From: Paenibacillus sp. FSL R10-2782
GTDB lineage: Bacteria > Bacillota > Bacilli > Paenibacillales > Paenibacillaceae
Reading direction: 5' to 3'
Assembly: GCF_038592985.1 (NCBI RefSeq)
Contig: NZ_CP151951.1
Location: 4,083,001-4,147,000, forward strand
DNA length: 64,000 nt
Shown: in pieces, positions 10,803 to 22,084 of the stretch
Layout of the letters: each line of letters starts with the position of its first letter
Numbering within the stretch: the stretch's first letter is position 1
Notes under the pieces: generated by a model
Database searches by the model: none
The model's input: only the letters and a program-made list of their open reading frames with translations
Told to the model about the DNA's origin: nothing
Made by a program: the position numbers and the translations under genes

Positions 10803-11474
10803 CTATTCCTCCTGATTTTGCGCAATCCATATGTCCATCTCTTCTTGCGTCCATGCCGTAAATTCCTGACGTCGTATTTGCTCCAAAATTCCGCCGCTCG
10901 CCAAACGTCTCAGCAGTTTCGCCCTTTGCTGCGGGGAGGATACGATACGTTTAATCGCTTGCCGCATTTCGTACATGAAATCCAGGTACAGTTCGTATTC
11001 ATTGCCAAACAGCGTATCCAGAGCCGATGTAATTTCGGACGTAACAGCCGGCCCCGCACCTGCGGTGGATACGCTGATGGTTAGCCTGCCCCGCCGGATG
11101 ATACCCGGCGTTATAAAGTCCGCCTCTTCCAAACGATCCGCCACATTTACCAGTATACCCCTTTGTCCGGCCTCATGCGCAACCGCATCGTTCACATCTC
11201 TCTGGTCTGTCGCCGCATATACAAGAAAGGCTCCCTGGAGGTCACCCTCGCGGTATACGCGATTTACCCAGTGGAGCTGCTTATGATCGGCCAGAACCTG
11301 TAAATCCGGCGTTATATTCGGACTGATGACGGTAATGAGCGCCCCGCTTTTCATCAGTCCCTTTACCTTGCGTTCCGCTATCCTTCCACCGCCTACAATA
11401 CAACAGATCTTATTTTTACAATTCAGCAAAATCGGCACAAAATGCTGCAAACGACCACTCACTCTCCCGTCCAC
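10803..11474 (-). CDS. Precorrin-2 dehydrogenase / sirohydrochlorin ferrochelatase (Met8/YlnF type)
   Basis: An NAD-dependent enzyme that oxidises precorrin-2 to sirohydrochlorin and can insert iron, giving siroheme. The Rossmann motif [17 protein letters not shown] is at the N-terminus. [31 protein letters not shown] and [14 protein letters not shown] are typical Met8 blocks. It is longer than B. subtilis YlnF, with an alpha-helical tail of about 60 residues. The start is uncertain: GTG at 11474, GTG at 11462 (GTGA overlap with the hemX stop) and TTG at 11450 are all possible, and none has an ideal ribosome binding site. Its place beside cobA-hemD makes a complete siroheme branch inside the heme operon. 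Confidence 0.9.
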   Translation of the reverse strand: MDGRVSGRLQHFVPILLNCKNKICCIVGGGRIAERKVKGLMKSGALITVISPNITPDLQVLADHKQLHWVNRVYREGDLQGAFLVYAATDQRDVNDAVAHEAGQRGILVNVADRLEEADFITPGIIRRGRLTISVSTAGAGPAVTSEITSALDTLFGNEYELYLDFMYEMRQAIKRIVSSPQQRAKLLRRLASGGILEQIRRQEFTAWTQEEMDIWIAQNQEE

Positions 11475-12292
11475 TGATGAAATACAGACCAGGAATTAAG
11501 CAAAAAGTTAAGAATCAATAGCGTGTAGCCCACTAATGCCCACTTCGCCATTACGAGGCCCGACTTCTGATTGAACCTTTTGCTCACTAAAAATACAATA
11601 TACACGCATAGGGCTATCGCTGTCATTAATACTTTGGTATCCAGCAACAAACGCCAGCGTTCTTCAGCAATAATAGAAATGACGGCAACTACAATAGAGA
11701 CCGCAAGCAAAGGAGTACCGATCAACAGCGCCATGTGGGTATACCGATCCATCATTTCTAGACTCGGCAGACGCCGGATCGTATCATTCCATTTCTTGAC
11801 TTTCAATTTACGATGCAAAAACAGATAAAGCCCCGAAAATACAGCCGCTACCGTCATGGCTACAAAGCCAAGATTGGCCAAAGCGATATGGATGAGAAGC
11901 AGCCCATGCACCGTATGCCAACTTCCAAGCGGATTGTTGGTGGGCTCCATCCATATATTATTGAGCACAAGAACTGCAAAACTAATAATGTTAAGCAGCA
12001 ATACCGCAAATTCCGACCGCTGATAGCGTGACAGTATTAAAGAAATCACGACCAAAATAAATGAAAACAGGAATAAAAAATCGTAAGTCACGAAAATAGG
12101 AAGATGTCCTTCGTTCCAAGTTCTCATTCCCATATATATAAGCTGGAGACCAAGAACGACAGCAAGAAGCCCTGTACCTGTCCGTTTGGCACTCGCATTA
12201 CGGCGAATGCCATCCGAGAATACAAACAGAAGGCTCAGGGCAAAAACATAAATCATCGAATCATATATAAGCGTGCTTAAGGCCACGTCCAT
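11459..12292 (-). CDS. hemX: HemX / CcsA-like cytochrome c assembly membrane protein
   Basis: A polytopic membrane protein of 277 residues with about eight hydrophobic segments. It matches the HemX/CcsA group: a hydrophobic block with WHTVHGLLLIHIALANLGFVA, and a later conserved histidine near DRYTHMALLIG. In B. subtilis HemX lowers the cellular level of glutamyl-tRNA reductase. The gene starts 9 nt after hemA, the same order as in Bacillus, and overlaps the next gene's start. The biochemical role is known only by family. Confidence 0.9.
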   Translation of the reverse strand: MDVALSTLIYDSMIYVFALSLLFVFSDGIRRNASAKRTGTGLLAVVLGLQLIYMGMRTWNEGHLPIFVTYDFLFLFSFILVVISLILSRYQRSEFAVLLLNIISFAVLVLNNIWMEPTNNPLGSWHTVHGLLLIHIALANLGFVAMTVAAVFSGLYLFLHRKLKVKKWNDTIRRLPSLEMMDRYTHMALLIGTPLLAVSIVVAVISIIAEERWRLLLDTKVLMTAIALCVYIVFLVSKRFNQKSGLVMAKWALVGYTLLILNFLLNSWSVFHQWTGE

Positions 12293-12301
12293 CCACCGCC
12301 T

Positions 12302-13696
12302 TTACAGGCCAGCCGGCGCAAACGACGCTGGCGAGGCTTGGGCCTGACCGGATTTTTCATGAATACCGACCTCCGGTTTCATTAACGCGGATGCATCGCT
12401 TTTATCTACTTTCTGAGCGGCGTCCTCCAAACGATCCTCCAGAGCAAAAATGTGGCTAAAGAGTTCAAGCGCCTCATTCCCCTGCTTTTGGACAGCCAGT
12501 TCCTTCACCGTATTGATCGGATCATGCATCATCTGGTTCAGCATGCTTTTCGTCAAACGGCTAATCACTTTGCGTTGTCGTTCATTCAGCTCGGGAAGCT
12601 TGTTGAACAAGCTTTCGAGCGTATCCTGATGCACAGACTCTGCTTTTTCCTGTAAAGCACGAATCACCGGACGCACTCCCATCGTTTTTAACCATTGGTA
12701 AAAATCGCCAAGTTCTCCTTCGATCATATGCTCAATTTTGGCAGCCTCGGTACGACGCATTTCCAAATTGCTCTCTACGATGCCTTCCAGATCATCAATA
12801 TCGTAAAGAAAAACATTCTGCAATTCGCCAATAGCCGGGTCCAAATCACGCGGAACCGCGATGTCAATCATAAACAAAGGCCGGGAACGACGTCGTTTCA
12901 TACTGGCTTCAACCCGCTCCCGATCCAAAATATATCCTTGTGCACCTGTCGAGCTAATGATAATGTCCACATCCGCCAACCGATTCATGCCTTCCTCCAT
13001 CGTGACCGGCGTTCCGTGAAACTTGGAAGCCAAATCTTCCGCTCTGGATAAAGTCCGGTTCGCCACAATGACCTCGGCTGCTCCCCCGCTGTACAAATGC
13101 TTAACGGTAAGCTCGCTCATTTTACCCGCACCGAGAATCAGCACCTTCTTATCGGTAAACATCCCGAAAATCCGTTTGCCAAGCTCCACTGCTGCATAGC
13201 TGACGGATACGGCGCTTTCTCCAATGGACGTCTCCGAATGGGCACGCTTGCCCAATGTGACGGCCTGCTTAAACAGCATATTAAACCACGTTGCCGTAAT
13301 TTTCTGGGATTGAGCCTGAAGAAAAGCGTTCTTCACCTGTCCCAAAATTTGTGTTTCTCCGATCACCATAGAATCCAGGCCACAAGTCACACGAAACAAA
13401 TGCCGGATGGCCTGCTCGTCCTCATATATATATAGATGCTGTGTAAATTGATCGCGAGGAATACCGAACCATTGCTCCATGAAACTACGTATAAAATAAC
13501 CGCACATGTGAAGGCGGTCCACCACGACATATATTTCAGTCCGATTGCAGGTTGCGACAATTACGCCCTCCAACACACTTTTGGTGAGTTTGAGTTGTTC
13601 CAGCGCTTTTGGTAAATCTTGTTCCGCAAATGTAAAACGCTCTCTGACTTCCACAGGCGCCGTACGATAATTCAACCCAACAACGACGATGTGCAT
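12302..13696 (-). CDS. hemA: Glutamyl-tRNA reductase
   Basis: Reduces glutamyl-tRNA to glutamate-1-semialdehyde, the committed step of the C5 pathway. The catalytic Cys50 lies in VATCNRTEIY. GLDSMVIGETQILGQVK and the NADPH-binding VLILGAGKMSELTVKHL are present, and the C-terminal helix dimerises. It has 464 residues with a non-conserved Ala/Ser/Pro-rich tail of about 35. AGGTG lies upstream of the ATG. It is the first gene of the heme operon; TATAAT occurs about 55 nt upstream but without a convincing -35 box. Confidence 0.97.
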   Translation of the reverse strand: MHIVVVGLNYRTAPVEVRERFTFAEQDLPKALEQLKLTKSVLEGVIVATCNRTEIYVVVDRLHMCGYFIRSFMEQWFGIPRDQFTQHLYIYEDEQAIRHLFRVTCGLDSMVIGETQILGQVKNAFLQAQSQKITATWFNMLFKQAVTLGKRAHSETSIGESAVSVSYAAVELGKRIFGMFTDKKVLILGAGKMSELTVKHLYSGGAAEVIVANRTLSRAEDLASKFHGTPVTMEEGMNRLADVDIIISSTGAQGYILDRERVEASMKRRRSRPLFMIDIAVPRDLDPAIGELQNVFLYDIDDLEGIVESNLEMRRTEAAKIEHMIEGELGDFYQWLKTMGVRPVIRALQEKAESVHQDTLESLFNKLPELNERQRKVISRLTKSMLNQMMHDPINTVKELAVQKQGNEALELFSHIFALEDRLEDAAQKVDKSDASALMKPEVGIHEKSGQAQASPASFAPAGL

Positions 13697-13880
13697 TGCA
13701 AGTTCACCTGCCTAAACTGTAATAAGAATAACCACTGTTATCATAAACTATGTTAATTATATCACAGAAGTCCGAATGTCCTCCGGCTGTTTTATGAATT
13801 GTTTATGAAAATTGGATGGCAAACTCCAACATCCAAAATGTTCTCTATTGTTTGATATAGTTTGAGCCAGTTTTAAAGCA

Positions 13881-13909
13881 AATAACCATGGATTAAATCC
13901 ATGGTTATT
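13881..13909 (-). terminator. Inverted repeat between engB and hemA
   Basis: A perfect 13-bp inverted repeat, AATAACCATGGAT - TAA - ATCCATGGTTATT. It lies 50 nt after the engB stop and 185 nt before hemA. The run of U after it is poor, so it may be a weak terminator or a processing hairpin separating the lon-engB and hem transcripts. Confidence 0.5.
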
Positions 13910-13959
13910 CTTCGCATATGTCTTTTCCGATAGAGCGCTCTCCACGAACGTCCTTCTTC

Positions 13960-14574
13960 TTAGATTTCCGGTTGTTCCTCGTCTTCGTCGTTCTCAATAT
14001 AGCTGGAGATGACCGACCATAGCTCGTCCTTACCCATGCCTTCTTCAGATGAAAAGGGGATAAACAACCCCCCGGGAAGTATTCCGAGTTCCTGCTTGAT
14101 TACTTTATAATGCTTTTCCCGCCGTGTTTTGGGGATTTTATCTGCCTTCGTGCCCACAACGCATACCGGAAGCCCGTGATGGCGCAGCCAGTCGTGCATC
14201 ATGATATCATCCTTGGATGGCGGATGACGCAAATCGACCATTTGAAGCACCAGCTTGAGCGGCTCCCGTTCCAGCAAATACGACTCAATCATTTGTCCCC
14301 AGGCTTTACGGGACGTTTTGGATACCTTTGCGTAACCGTAACCCGGAAAATCGACGAAATAGAGATCATCATTAATCCGGTAATAATTGAGTTGCTGTGT
14401 TTTCCCCGGCGTAGAACTGGTGCGCGCCAAGTTTTTACGGTTAATCAACCGATTAATCAGTGACGACTTCCCTACATTGGAACGCCCCGCCAGAGCAATC
14501 TCCGGCAAAGCGTCCACAGGAAACTGATCGGGGCCAACCGCGCTAATAATAAATTCTGCTTTTGTTACTTTCAT
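13960..14574 (-). CDS. engB: Ribosome biogenesis GTPase EngB/YsxC
   Basis: A small TRAFAC GTPase of 204 residues needed for 50S subunit assembly. The G1 motif GRSNVGKS spans residues 30-37. G2 lies in [15 protein letters not shown]3 is [10 protein letters not shown], and G4 is GTKADK. It starts 18 nt after lon, the usual lonA-ysxC pairing in Bacilli. The C-terminal tail is acidic ([10 protein letters not shown]). Confidence 0.96.
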   Translation of the reverse strand: MKVTKAEFIISAVGPDQFPVDALPEIALAGRSNVGKSSLINRLINRKNLARTSSTPGKTQQLNYYRINDDLYFVDFPGYGYAKVSKTSRKAWGQMIESYLLEREPLKLVLQMVDLRHPPSKDDIMMHDWLRHHGLPVCVVGTKADKIPKTRREKHYKVIKQELGILPGGLFIPFSSEEGMGKDELWSVISSYIENDEDEEQPEI

Positions 14575-14592
14575 TGTGTCCTTAATTCCTCT

Positions 14593-16929
14593 CTAATGTA
14601 CCCTCGCCTGCTCAACCAAAGCATGCTCCAGCACCTGATCCATATGGGCAACGGGAACAAATTCAACATCCTGCCTAATACTGTCGGGAATATCTTTTAG
14701 ATCCCGTTCATTATCCTTGGGAAGCAGAATTTTTTTGTAGCCTGCCCGGTGGGCTGCCAGCGACTTCTCTTTCAATCCGCCAATAGGCAATACGCGGCCG
14801 CGCAGGGTAATTTCACCCGTCATAGCCACATCCTTGGATACATGACGGTTGGTCAGCGCTGAAATCAACGCTGTAGCAATGGTAATCCCCGCCGATGGCC
14901 CATCCTTCGGAATCGCTCCCTCCGGAATGTGGATATGAATATCATTTTTCTCATAAAAGTCCATAGCAATGCCCAACTCAACCGCTTTGGAGCGAGTGTA
15001 GCTAAATGCTGCCTGCGCGGATTCTTTCATAACGTCTCCCAGCTTACCTGTAAGAATCAGCTTACCGCTGCCGGGCACGACCGTCACTTCAATCATCAGC
15101 GTTTCACCGCCAACCTCTGTCCACGCTAAGCCTGTAACCGTACCAATCTGGTCTTCCAGCTCCGCTACACCGTAACGGAATTTGGCGACGCCTAAATAAT
15201 CTTTTAGATTATCCGGTGTAATTCGAATCGGGCCTTCTCCGCCGGATACCACTGACTTCGCAGCCTTGCGGCACAGAGAAGCCATTTGCTGTTCGAGATT
15301 CCGCACGCCGGATTCACGGGTATATTCGCGGATGACACGCAGCAGCGTATCCTCCCCAATGTCCAGCTGCTCCTTTTCCAAACCATGCTCTCTCTTCTGT
15401 TTGGGCAGTAGATAACGATTAGCGATTTCGAGCTTTTCCAGCTCGGTGTAACCCGGAATGTACAATGTCTCCATCCGGTCCATCAGCGGACGCGGAATGT
15501 TGTGAGCAGCATTGGCTGTCGTCACGAACATCACATTGGACAAATCGAAGGGCAGCTCGACAAAATGGTCACTGAACGTATTGTTCTGTTCAGGATCAAG
15601 CACCTCCAGCAACGCCGCCGAAGGGTCACCTCGAAAATCAGAAGCCATTTTATCAATCTCATCCAGCAAAAAGACTGGATTAGACGTTCCTGCCGTCTTC
15701 ATCCCCTGAATGATACGCCCTGGCATCGCGCCCACATAAGTGCGGCGATGACCACGAATTTCTGCTTCATCCCGCACGCCCCCGAGCGAGATGCGGACAA
15801 ATTCCCTCCCCATAGACTTGGCGATGGAACGAGCCAACGAGGTCTTGCCGACCCCAGGTGGCCCTACGAGACACAGAATCGGCCCCTTAATGGTCTTCAC
15901 CAGTTTGCGTACAGCCAGATACTCCAGCACCCGCTCCTTCGGCTTATCCAGTCCATAGTGGTCATCATTCAGTATCTCTTCAGCCTTAACGATATCCAGA
16001 TCATCATCTGTAAACTTGTTCCATGGCAAGCTTAACAGCCAATCGACATAATTACGGATAACCCCGCCCTCGGCAGAGCTTGCAGGCATTTTCTCCAGAC
16101 GGTCGATTTCCTTTTCAACCTTCTCCTTCACAGGAGCGGGCAGCTCCAGTTCACTTAGCTGATTGCGCAGTTCTTCTACTTCTCCCGCGCGACCTTCCTT
16201 CTCGCCAAGCTCCTTCTGGATCGCCTTCATTTGCTCACGCAGGTAATACTCCTTCTGCGTTTTCTCCATCTGTTTCTTCACGCGCTGGTTAATTTTACGT
16301 TCCAGCTCCAGTACCTCACGCTCGTTATTCAAAATATCCAGAAGCTTCTCCAGACGCTGAGTTACGTCGATCGTCTCCAGTATATCCTGCTTCTCCTTGA
16401 TTTTGAGCGTTAGATGGCTTGTAATCACGTCAGCCAGCCGTCCGGGCTCCTCAATATCGGATACCGCAGCGAGAGTTTCGGGGGTTACCTTTTTGGACAA
16501 GTTGATATAATGCTCGAACTGGGTCAGAACCGTGCGCATGAGCGCATCCGTCTCGGGATGCACGTTTTCTGCCTCATGCAGCTCCTTTGCCAGTACCTCG
16601 TAGTATTCCTCATTGTCCGTATATTGAATAATCTCGGCACGTTCCAGCCCTTCCACCAGCACCCGAATCGTTCCGTTGGGAAGCTTGAGCATCTGGCGCA
16701 CTTTGGCTACCGTGCCGACTCGAAAAATATCCTCTTGTGCGGGTTCTTCAATATTTACTTCTGATTGAGAACACAGGAGAATCAAATTATCTTCAACCAT
16801 CGCTTTTTCCAAAGCCTTGACCGATTTTTCCCGGCCCACATCGAGATGCAGAACCATGCTCGGGTAGACGAGAAGTCCTCTTAAAGGCAGCAAAGGAAAA
16901 CGACGACCTTTTGTCTTGTTGGGTCCCAT
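14593..16929 (-). CDS. lon: ATP-dependent protease LonA
   Basis: A cytoplasmic AAA+ serine protease of 778 residues for quality control and regulatory proteolysis. The N-terminal LAN domain ([15 protein letters not shown]) is followed by a coiled coil. Walker A is GPPGVGKT and Walker B is FLLDEIDKM. The proteolytic serine is in [14 protein letters not shown], with the lysine of the dyad further on ([18 protein letters not shown]). The ATG at 16929 follows GGAGGTGCGAAAGCG; the 22 codons upstream are leader. It lies 111 nt from lonB and 18 nt from engB. Confidence 0.97.
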   Translation of the reverse strand: MGPNKTKGRRFPLLPLRGLLVYPSMVLHLDVGREKSVKALEKAMVEDNLILLCSQSEVNIEEPAQEDIFRVGTVAKVRQMLKLPNGTIRVLVEGLERAEIIQYTDNEEYYEVLAKELHEAENVHPETDALMRTVLTQFEHYINLSKKVTPETLAAVSDIEEPGRLADVITSHLTLKIKEKQDILETIDVTQRLEKLLDILNNEREVLELERKINQRVKKQMEKTQKEYYLREQMKAIQKELGEKEGRAGEVEELRNQLSELELPAPVKEKVEKEIDRLEKMPASSAEGGVIRNYVDWLLSLPWNKFTDDDLDIVKAEEILNDDHYGLDKPKERVLEYLAVRKLVKTIKGPILCLVGPPGVGKTSLARSIAKSMGREFVRISLGGVRDEAEIRGHRRTYVGAMPGRIIQGMKTAGTSNPVFLLDEIDKMASDFRGDPSAALLEVLDPEQNNTFSDHFVELPFDLSNVMFVTTANAAHNIPRPLMDRMETLYIPGYTELEKLEIANRYLLPKQKREHGLEKEQLDIGEDTLLRVIREYTRESGVRNLEQQMASLCRKAAKSVVSGGEGPIRITPDNLKDYLGVAKFRYGVAELEDQIGTVTGLAWTEVGGETLMIEVTVVPGSGKLILTGKLGDVMKESAQAAFSYTRSKAVELGIAMDFYEKNDIHIHIPEGAIPKDGPSAGITIATALISALTNRHVSKDVAMTGEITLRGRVLPIGGLKEKSLAAHRAGYKKILLPKDNERDLKDIPDSIRQDVEFVPVAHMDQVLEHALVEQARVH

Positions 16930-17040
16930 CGCTTTCGCACCTCCAGTGATTCTCAGGTTCCGGATTTTACAATCCTTCACGTTGTTATCTTTCATATTTT
17001 ATCAAATGTTTTATGAAAAAACCAATGAAAGGGTAGTTCA

Positions 17041-18768
17041 TTAGCAAGATCCTGTGTCCGATATCGTCCCGTTATGCGTCCCATCGGCCTGCAACAGGGA
17101 AGATTGGGATGGGCGAAAAGTCTCAATTGGCGCGTGCACAGGTAAATCTGACGTCAATTCCTCTCCAAATACGTGGCGGAATACTTCCGTAACCGACTGC
17201 ACCGGAATGACTTTCAAGCCTTCAATGCTGTCAAAAAGAGACTGCCAGTTGTCCTGAGGAATGATCACCTTTTTAGCTCCTGCCTGAAAAGCAGCCTCAA
17301 CCTTCGCTAATACGCCGCCAATCGGTTTGACACGACCGTGAATGCTGACCTCTCCGGTCATCGCAATTTCGTGATCCACCGGAATCCCTCGCATTGCGGA
17401 AGCAATAGCCGTTGCCATTGCAATACCTGCCGACGGGCCATCTACTGGTGTTCCCCCAGGAAAATTAATATGCAAATCGTAATTTGACGGGGACAATCCG
17501 AGCGTACGCAAAACGGTCAATACATTTTCTACAGAGCCTTTGGCCATACTTTTACGCCGCAGCGTGCGGGAGCCTCCGCCAATCTCTTCCTCATCGACCA
17601 CACCCGTAATATTATAGGTTCCCTTTCCCGCAGGAACCGGAACTGCTGTAACCTCAATTTCCAGCAGCATGCCCATATTCGGGCCATATACGGCCAAACC
17701 GTTAACAAATCCGATTTGCGGCAGACCCGGTACTTTCCGGTCAGGACGCGGTTGAATTTGGCTGCTGCCCGCTACCCACTCCACATCCGAGGCGTTTAGA
17801 CGTTCCCGTTTCTCCGTAAGTGCCAATCCAGCGGCAAGCTGAATCATATTGACGGCCTCCCGGCCATTTGTGGCGTAGCGCTGTACGACTTCAACTGCCT
17901 CTGGACAAGGACCGAAGCCCAGCTTGTGGACGGCATCCTCAGCAATACGAGCAATCTCCTGCGGCTGGAGAGCACGGAAATAAATTTCCATGCACCGGGA
18001 ACGAATGGCAGGCGGCAACTCATGCGGCGAACGAGTCGTCGCACCTACCAAACGGAAATCGGCAGGCAAACCATTTTGGAAAATATCATGGATATAAGCA
18101 GGAGTATTCGAATCCTCCGAGTTGTAGTACGCGCTCTCCAGAAATACTTTTCGGTCCTCCAATACTTTCAACAGCTTATTCATCTGTGTGGGATGCAGCT
18201 CGCCAATTTCATCAATGAACAACATACCGCCATGCGCCTTCGTTACAGCTCCGGGCTTGGGCTGTGGAATACCCGCCACTCCCATTGCTCCAGCACCTTG
18301 ATAAATCGGATCATGAACCGAACCAATCAACGGATCTGCAATACCCCGCTCGTCAAAACGGGCAGTCGTCGCATCAATCTCCGTAAATTTGGCGTCTCCC
18401 TTGAACGGGGAAGACAGGTTTTTCTTAGCTTCTTCCAGCACCACACGCGCAGCAGCCGTCTTGCCGACTCCCGGTGGGCCATAAATAATAACATGCTGTG
18501 GATTCGCACTGCATAACGCTGCCTTGAGGGCACGCAATCCATCCTTCTGACCGACAATATCCTGTAATGTGGCAGGACGAGTGCGTTCAGCCAGCGGTTT
18601 GGTTAATGAAATGGAGCGCAGTTTGCGCAGCTTATCCAGTTCCTTGCGGGATTCCCGGTCCACTGCGCTGCGGTTCGTCTTTTGGCTCCGCAAAAGGTTC
18701 CAGAAATACAGACCGATGACAATCCCAAAAAACATTTGCACCAACAACAAAATCATAGTAAAGTCCAT
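17041..18768 (-). CDS. lonB: ATP-dependent protease LonB (membrane-anchored Lon-like)
   Basis: A Lon-family protease of 575 residues with an N-terminal transmembrane helix (ILLLVQMFFGIVIGLYFW) instead of the LAN domain. Walker A is [14 protein letters not shown] and Walker B is MLFIDEIGEL. The Lon protease domain carries the catalytic serine in DGPSAGIAMATAIAS and the lysine in GGVLAKVEAAFQAGAKKV. In Bacillus LonB acts mainly in the forespore under sigma-F. ATG at 18768 with GGAGG upstream. It precedes lon on the same strand; I found no clear promoter. Confidence 0.95.
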   Translation of the reverse strand: MDFTMILLLVQMFFGIVIGLYFWNLLRSQKTNRSAVDRESRKELDKLRKLRSISLTKPLAERTRPATLQDIVGQKDGLRALKAALCSANPQHVIIYGPPGVGKTAAARVVLEEAKKNLSSPFKGDAKFTEIDATTARFDERGIADPLIGSVHDPIYQGAGAMGVAGIPQPKPGAVTKAHGGMLFIDEIGELHPTQMNKLLKVLEDRKVFLESAYYNSEDSNTPAYIHDIFQNGLPADFRLVGATTRSPHELPPAIRSRCMEIYFRALQPQEIARIAEDAVHKLGFGPCPEAVEVVQRYATNGREAVNMIQLAAGLALTEKRERLNASDVEWVAGSSQIQPRPDRKVPGLPQIGFVNGLAVYGPNMGMLLEIEVTAVPVPAGKGTYNITGVVDEEEIGGGSRTLRRKSMAKGSVENVLTVLRTLGLSPSNYDLHINFPGGTPVDGPSAGIAMATAIASAMRGIPVDHEIAMTGEVSIHGRVKPIGGVLAKVEAAFQAGAKKVIIPQDNWQSLFDSIEGLKVIPVQSVTEVFRHVFGEELTSDLPVHAPIETFRPSQSSLLQADGTHNGTISDTGSC

Positions 18769-18900
18769 CGTATTTCCTCCGTTTCTCATCTCAGCATTTT
18801 GAAAATGCCGCTAAAATGCCGTCTATGAAAAACAGTATTTCCTTTTCCCCAATAGCTAAACGGCAGTCTTCCAAAAGATCAGAGAGAAAATACAAAAACA

Positions 18901-18939
18901 CCGCGAAGAACAGTTCTGTAGCAGAGCTGCCCTCCACGG
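18901..18939 (-). terminator. Rho-independent terminator after ispG
   Basis: A 13-bp stem with several G-U pairs, CCGTGGAGGGCAG / CTGTTCTTCGCGG on the minus strand, then TGTTTTTGTATTTT. It lies 57 nt after ispG and separates it from lonB. Confidence 0.8.
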
Positions 18940-18995
18940 CGTTTACATGATGGCAATAGAATATGATTATGCCTCTTTATGAGAACCGATGTGGC

Positions 18996-20114
18996 TTATA
19001 CCTTCTCGGCTGTATGACGTTCCTCGCGACCCGGAATTTTACCCGTCTCTTCATACGCCTTGACGATGATGTCAATTTCTTTTTTCAATTCTTCAACCAT
19101 GTCAGCCTCGGGTACTTTGCGAATCATTTTTCCATAACGGAACAGAAGTCCTTCCCCGCGTGCTCCGGCAATACCGATATCAGCTTCCTTTGCTTCCCCC
19201 GGACCGTTCACCGCGCAACCCAGTACCGACACTTTAATTGGCACCTTGAGTTTTGCAATATAGTCTTCGACTTCGTTGGCGATAGAGAACAGATCGATAT
19301 CCAGACGTCCACAAGTCGGACAGGAAATCAAAGTCGCTGCATTCGTGATTAGCCCAAAGGTTTTGAGCAGTTCCCGCGCAACCTTCACTTCTTCCACTGG
19401 ATCGGCACTCAGCGAAATACGCATAGTCGAACCAATACCTGCTGCCAATAAAGCCCCCATCCCCGCTGCACTCTTAACGGTTCCGGTAAAAAGCGTACCC
19501 GCTTCGGTAATACCCAGATGTAGTGGATATTTAATAATCTCGGCTGCCTTCGTATAAGCAGCTATCGCCATAGGCACGTCAGATGCTTTCAGCGACACGA
19601 TAATATCGTGAAAATCAAGCTCTTCCAGTATACCGATATGGAATAGTGCGCTTTCTACCATCGCTTCCGGCGTAGGATAGCCGTACTTATCCAGCAAATG
19701 CTGTTCCAATGACCCGGCATTCACACCAATCCGAATCGGAATTCCCTTTTCCTTGCATGCCTTTACGACAGCTTCCACTTTTTCACGACGACCAATGTTG
19801 CCAGGATTGATACGAACCTTGTCAATTCCGTTTTCAATCGCCAGCAGAGCCAGCTTGTGATTAAAATGAATATCCGCTACGAGCGGAATATGGATCTGTT
19901 TTTTAATTTCCTTAATGGCTGCGGCAGCTTCCTCATTATTGACGGTGACACGTACAAGTTGGCAACCCGCCTCTTCCAAACGGAGAATTTCAGCGACGGT
20001 AGCTTCCACATCTGCTGTTTTGGTCGTACACATGCTTTGGATGATGACTTCATTGCTGCCGCCAATCGTCAGATTCCCGACTTTAACGGGACGTGTGTCT
20101 TGTCTTAAGAACAT
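18996..20114 (-). CDS. ispG: 4-hydroxy-3-methylbut-2-en-1-yl diphosphate synthase (flavodoxin)
   Basis: An MEP-pathway enzyme that converts MEcPP to HMBPP, an isoprenoid precursor. It has 372 residues. The 4Fe-4S ligands are in the cysteine pair of LISCPTCGR and the cysteine of [12 protein letters not shown]. The TIM-barrel start [13 protein letters not shown] and [13 protein letters not shown] fit GcpE/IspG. ATG at 20114 with GGGAG upstream; the ORF is open 13 codons further into leader. It sits between clpX and lonB, a break in the Bacillus order, and ends at its own terminator. Confidence 0.96.
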   Translation of the reverse strand: MFLRQDTRPVKVGNLTIGGSNEVIIQSMCTTKTADVEATVAEILRLEEAGCQLVRVTVNNEEAAAAIKEIKKQIHIPLVADIHFNHKLALLAIENGIDKVRINPGNIGRREKVEAVVKACKEKGIPIRIGVNAGSLEQHLLDKYGYPTPEAMVESALFHIGILEELDFHDIIVSLKASDVPMAIAAYTKAAEIIKYPLHLGITEAGTLFTGTVKSAAGMGALLAAGIGSTMRISLSADPVEEVKVARELLKTFGLITNAATLISCPTCGRLDIDLFSIANEVEDYIAKLKVPIKVSVLGCAVNGPGEAKEADIGIAGARGEGLLFRYGKMIRKVPEADMVEELKKEIDIIVKAYEETGKIPGREERHTAEKV

Positions 20115-20224
20115 GTACTTTTCTCTCCCATTAACGCCAAACCTCCACCCCATAAAACCTCATATGGGTTTAGTGAAGTGGAGATCTGGCTTCTCGTGTT
20201 GTAGAGATCGCGAAGTATCAATCC

Positions 20225-21481
20225 TTAGGCGCTCTCTTCTTGTTTTTTATCCTTATCTGTACCACCAAGTTCAGGTGCGATTTTATCTTTTACAACCTGC
20301 TCATTGATGACGCAAGTCGTGATATCATCACGGGAAGGAACCTCGTACATCACATCCAGCATAATGCCTTCAATGATCGCACGAAGACCACGGGCACCTG
20401 TGTTACGCTTGATGGCTTCACGGGCAATGGCTTCCAGAGCATCTTGCTTAAACTCCAAAGTAACATTATCCAGTTCAAGCATCTTCTGGTACTGCTTGAC
20501 TAACGCATTTTTCGGCTCAGACAAAATACGAACTAATGTGTTCTCATCAAGCGGCTCCAGCGTAGAAATAACCGGCAAACGTCCTACAAACTCTGGAATC
20601 AGACCGAATTTCAAAAGATCCTCAGGCAATACCATAGAAGTATATTCACCCGGTTTCAAATCCTTTTGATCTGTAGTCGCATTGAAGCCGATGACTTTCT
20701 TACCGACACGACGTTTGATCATTTGCTCCAGACCGTCAAAGGCACCGCCGCAAATGAACAGGATGTTCGTGGTATCAATCTGAATGAACTCTTGATGAGG
20801 ATGCTTACGACCACCTTGTGGAGGTACAGAAGCAACCGTGCCTTCCAAAATTTTAAGCAAAGCCTGCTGCACACCTTCACCCGATACGTCACGCGTAATG
20901 GACGGGTTTTCGGATTTGCGGGCTACTTTATCAATTTCGTCGATGTAGATAATGCCGCGTTCGGCTTTTTCCACATCATAATCGGCAGCTTGAATCAATT
21001 TCAGCAAAATGTTTTCAACATCTTCGCCCACATAACCTGCTTCCGTAAGGGAAGTGGCATCTGCAATGGCAAAAGGAACGTTCAAAATTTTAGCCATGGT
21101 TTGCGCAAGCAACGTTTTACCTGAACCTGTAGGTCCGAGCATCAAAATGTTACTTTTTTGCAGTTCCACATCATCAATTTTGTTTTGTGTATTAATACGT
21201 TTGTAGTGGTTATATACCGCTACGGACAACGATTTTTTCGCTTGATCCTGACCAATTACATATTGATCCAGAATGTCACGGATTTGCATTGGTTTAGGAA
21301 TGTCTTTCAGATCTACTTCTTCCTCATGACCCAATTCCTCTTCCACGATTTCTGTGCACAACTCGATGCATTCGTCACATATATATACGCCCGGTCCAGC
21401 AACTAGCTTGCGAACCTGATCCTGAGATTTACCGCAGAAGGAACATTTCAGTTGTCCTTTTTCATCATTAAATTTAAACAT
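20225..21481 (-). CDS. clpX: ClpX, ATPase subunit of ClpXP protease
   Basis: A hexameric AAA+ unfoldase of 418 residues that feeds substrates to ClpP. The N-terminal zinc-binding domain has Cys13, Cys16, Cys35 and Cys38. Walker A is GPTGSGKT at about residue 120, Walker B is [10 protein letters not shown], and the loop with the IGF tripeptide ([11 protein letters not shown]) contacts ClpP. It starts 12 nt after clpP, so the two are one transcript, unlike B. subtilis where clpP is elsewhere. Confidence 0.98.
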   Translation of the reverse strand: MFKFNDEKGQLKCSFCGKSQDQVRKLVAGPGVYICDECIELCTEIVEEELGHEEEVDLKDIPKPMQIRDILDQYVIGQDQAKKSLSVAVYNHYKRINTQNKIDDVELQKSNILMLGPTGSGKTLLAQTMAKILNVPFAIADATSLTEAGYVGEDVENILLKLIQAADYDVEKAERGIIYIDEIDKVARKSENPSITRDVSGEGVQQALLKILEGTVASVPPQGGRKHPHQEFIQIDTTNILFICGGAFDGLEQMIKRRVGKKVIGFNATTDQKDLKPGEYTSMVLPEDLLKFGLIPEFVGRLPVISTLEPLDENTLVRILSEPKNALVKQYQKMLELDNVTLEFKQDALEAIAREAIKRNTGARGLRAIIEGIMLDVMYEVPSRDDITTCVINEQVVKDKIAPELGGTDKDKKQEESA

Positions 21482-21493
21482 AGAGCCACCCCT

Positions 21494-22084
21494 TTACAGA
21501 TTAATCGGTCTAGACAGCACCTGGTCAATGATACCGTATGCTTTTGCCTCTTCCGCTTCCATGAAGAAATCCCGGTCAGTATCACGTTCGATTTTTTCGA
21601 GGGGCTGACCCGTACGCTCTACATAGATTTGATTCAGCTTGGCACGCGTTTTGATAATCCAGTCTGCATGGATCAGCATATCGGAGGCTTGCCCCTGAAT
21701 GCCACCCAACGGCTGATGGATCATGACTTCGCTGTTGGTAAGCGCAAATCTTTTGCCTGGCGCACCTGCTGTGAGCAGCAAAGAGCCCATACTTGCAGCC
21801 ATGCCTACACAGATCGTCGATACGTCCGGCTTAATGAATTGCATTGTATCATATATACCCATGCCCGCAGTTACAGAACCGCCCGGTGAGTTAATGTACA
21901 AATTAATATCCTTCTCCGGATCTTCCGCAGAAAGGAATAATAGCTGTGCAATGACGAGATTGGCGACATCGTCATCAATCGGGCCACTCAGGAAAATGAT
22001 GCGATCCTTAAGCAACCGCGAGTAAATATCGTAAGATCGTTCTCCTCGATTCGTTTGTTCCACAACCATAGGGACGAGACTCAT
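21494..22084 (-). CDS. clpP: ClpP, proteolytic subunit
   Basis: A serine protease of 196 residues forming the tetradecameric ClpP barrel. The catalytic triad is Ser98 (GMAASMGS), His123 (MIHQP) and Asp172 (RDTDRD). The start at 22084 is preceded by AGAGG 9 nt upstream; the 15 codons above it are leader. It leads a clpP-clpX unit. No CtsR-type GGTCAAA repeat is visible upstream, so its heat-shock control, if any, is not obvious here. Confidence 0.98.
   Translation of the reverse strand: MSLVPMVVEQTNRGERSYDIYSRLLKDRIIFLSGPIDDDVANLVIAQLLFLSAEDPEKDINLYINSPGGSVTAGMGIYDTMQFIKPDVSTICVGMAASMGSLLLTAGAPGKRFALTNSEVMIHQPLGGIQGQASDMLIHADWIIKTRAKLNQIYVERTGQPLEKIERDTDRDFFMEAEEAKAYGIIDQVLSRPINL

Noticed and set aside
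20150..20175. Small inverted repeat AAACC/GGTTT between clpX and ispG as a terminator
   Set aside because: Only 5 bp with a poor U-tail; too weak to call.
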